From Entoloma clypeatum (taxonomy: Eukaryota > Basidiomycota > Agaricomycetes > Agaricales > Entolomataceae): 64,000 nt of DNA. The notes under the pieces were generated by a model. The model searched no databases and was not told the DNA's origin. It was given only the letters and a program-made list of their open reading frames with translations. A program made the position numbers and the translations under genes. Positions 63,625-64,000 of this stretch are shown piece by piece (positions within the stretch are counted from its first letter, which is position 1; every line of letters starts with the position of its first letter). Location: NCBI GenBank assembly GCA_963565915.1, contig OY751495.1, positions 2,728,001 through 2,792,000 on the forward strand, read 5' to 3'.

Positions 63625-64000
63625 CAGAATATTGTCTACCATGCGGAAACTTGTAAGCATTGTTCTTGTGACAAGGCAAAAATCGCACTCATTACCATTC
63701 GCCAGGCGAGGCATAGTTTCCTTGTCTTGCTATTGTAGTGAGACGACCAAATACTCTGATATGCTGAAGTATGAGACGCCACCCACGAGTCGCTGTCGAA
63801 ATGCTTCTGTTAGGCACCATGAAAAGACCATCAAGGAAAGGACAGCATCTCATCCACCGTGCCTCTCGCGGCGCAATGTACAAAACTAATCAGGTACCAC
63901 AAGTGAATGTCGGCGATTCTGGGATGGGCTGGAGACCATGTTAGGAACCATTCCACTACTCAAAGCATTGTCAAAAGCCGAACATCCCGGCGTTCCGCCA
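63625..64000. other. Downstream region with no supported gene
   Basis: Short open frames on both strands show no domain. Probably the 3' untranslated region of the F-box gene and intergenic sequence. Confidence 0.5.

Noticed and set aside
63632..63889. An 85-codon plus-strand frame after the F-box gene
   Set aside because: No recognised domain and no supporting splice pattern; it may be 3' untranslated sequence.

Overview
The window looks like a repeat-dense segment of a filamentous basidiomycete genome, probably an agaricomycete. Evidence: nuclear genes with several 50-64 bp introns, an Atg22-type vacuolar transporter, an F-box protein, Ty3/Gypsy chromoviruses, Ty1/Copia elements, a Tc1/mariner element and hAT-like non-autonomous elements. 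Roughly the first 60 kb is almost entirely transposable elements, many nested. Only about the last 3.7 kb (60.3-63.6 kb) holds ordinary host genes. No RNA genes or CRISPR arrays were seen.

Layout. 1-4347: Gypsy A (minus strand), cut by the window edge. 4438-4797: integrase relic. 4775-11886: a minisatellite-bearing inverted-repeat element split by full-length Gypsy B (5413-11569, duplication CACTC). 12456-13277: LTR and leader of a further Gypsy family, G. 13278-14708: Tc1/mariner element with an intact transposase. 14711-33419: Gypsy C (minus), itself split by Copia-1 (16315-22117, duplication TTGTG) and by Gypsy E (25960-33236, inserted in C's LTR). 33420-41830: Gypsy D (plus), split by the apparently intact Copia-2 (34894-40730, duplication GTTCA). 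41981-46839: 5'-truncated Copia-3. 47426-50389: D', an inverted copy of D. 50865-57908: divergent Gypsy F inserted in a reading frame; F holds a solo LTR (54145-54528) and a hAT-like element (56720-57848). 58205-59957: two fold-back elements, the first with a 200-N assembly gap.

Host genes. An ATG22 homologue (minus, 8 exons, about 550 aa) and an F-box gene (plus, 2 exons, about 391 aa) are divergent, with 58 bp between their start codons.

Most interesting points. (1) Gypsy E carries, between pol and its 3' LTR and antisense to gag-pol, a spliced 317-codon gene with a C-x2-C-x6-C-x11-C-x2-C-x6-C cluster, the spacing of fungal Zn2Cys6 DNA-binding domains. E's LTR carries about 21 CGGA motifs in one orientation, and CGG is the typical half-site of that domain class. 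This suggests, without proving, an element-encoded regulator acting on its own LTR. (2) Four Gypsy families (A/B, C, E, G) show the same self-priming geometry: a 10-11 nt primer site 2 nt after the 5' LTR that matches sequence about 32-34 nt downstream of the LTR TATA box. (3) Two Copia copies share the same frameshift and stop codons, yet one has clean LTRs and target duplications, which suggests a defective element was mobilised in trans. (4) All 12 differences between E's two LTRs are CpG transitions, and many stops across elements look like CGA to TGA changes. (5) One 20-bp minisatellite lies inside three inverted-repeat elements with unrelated termini.
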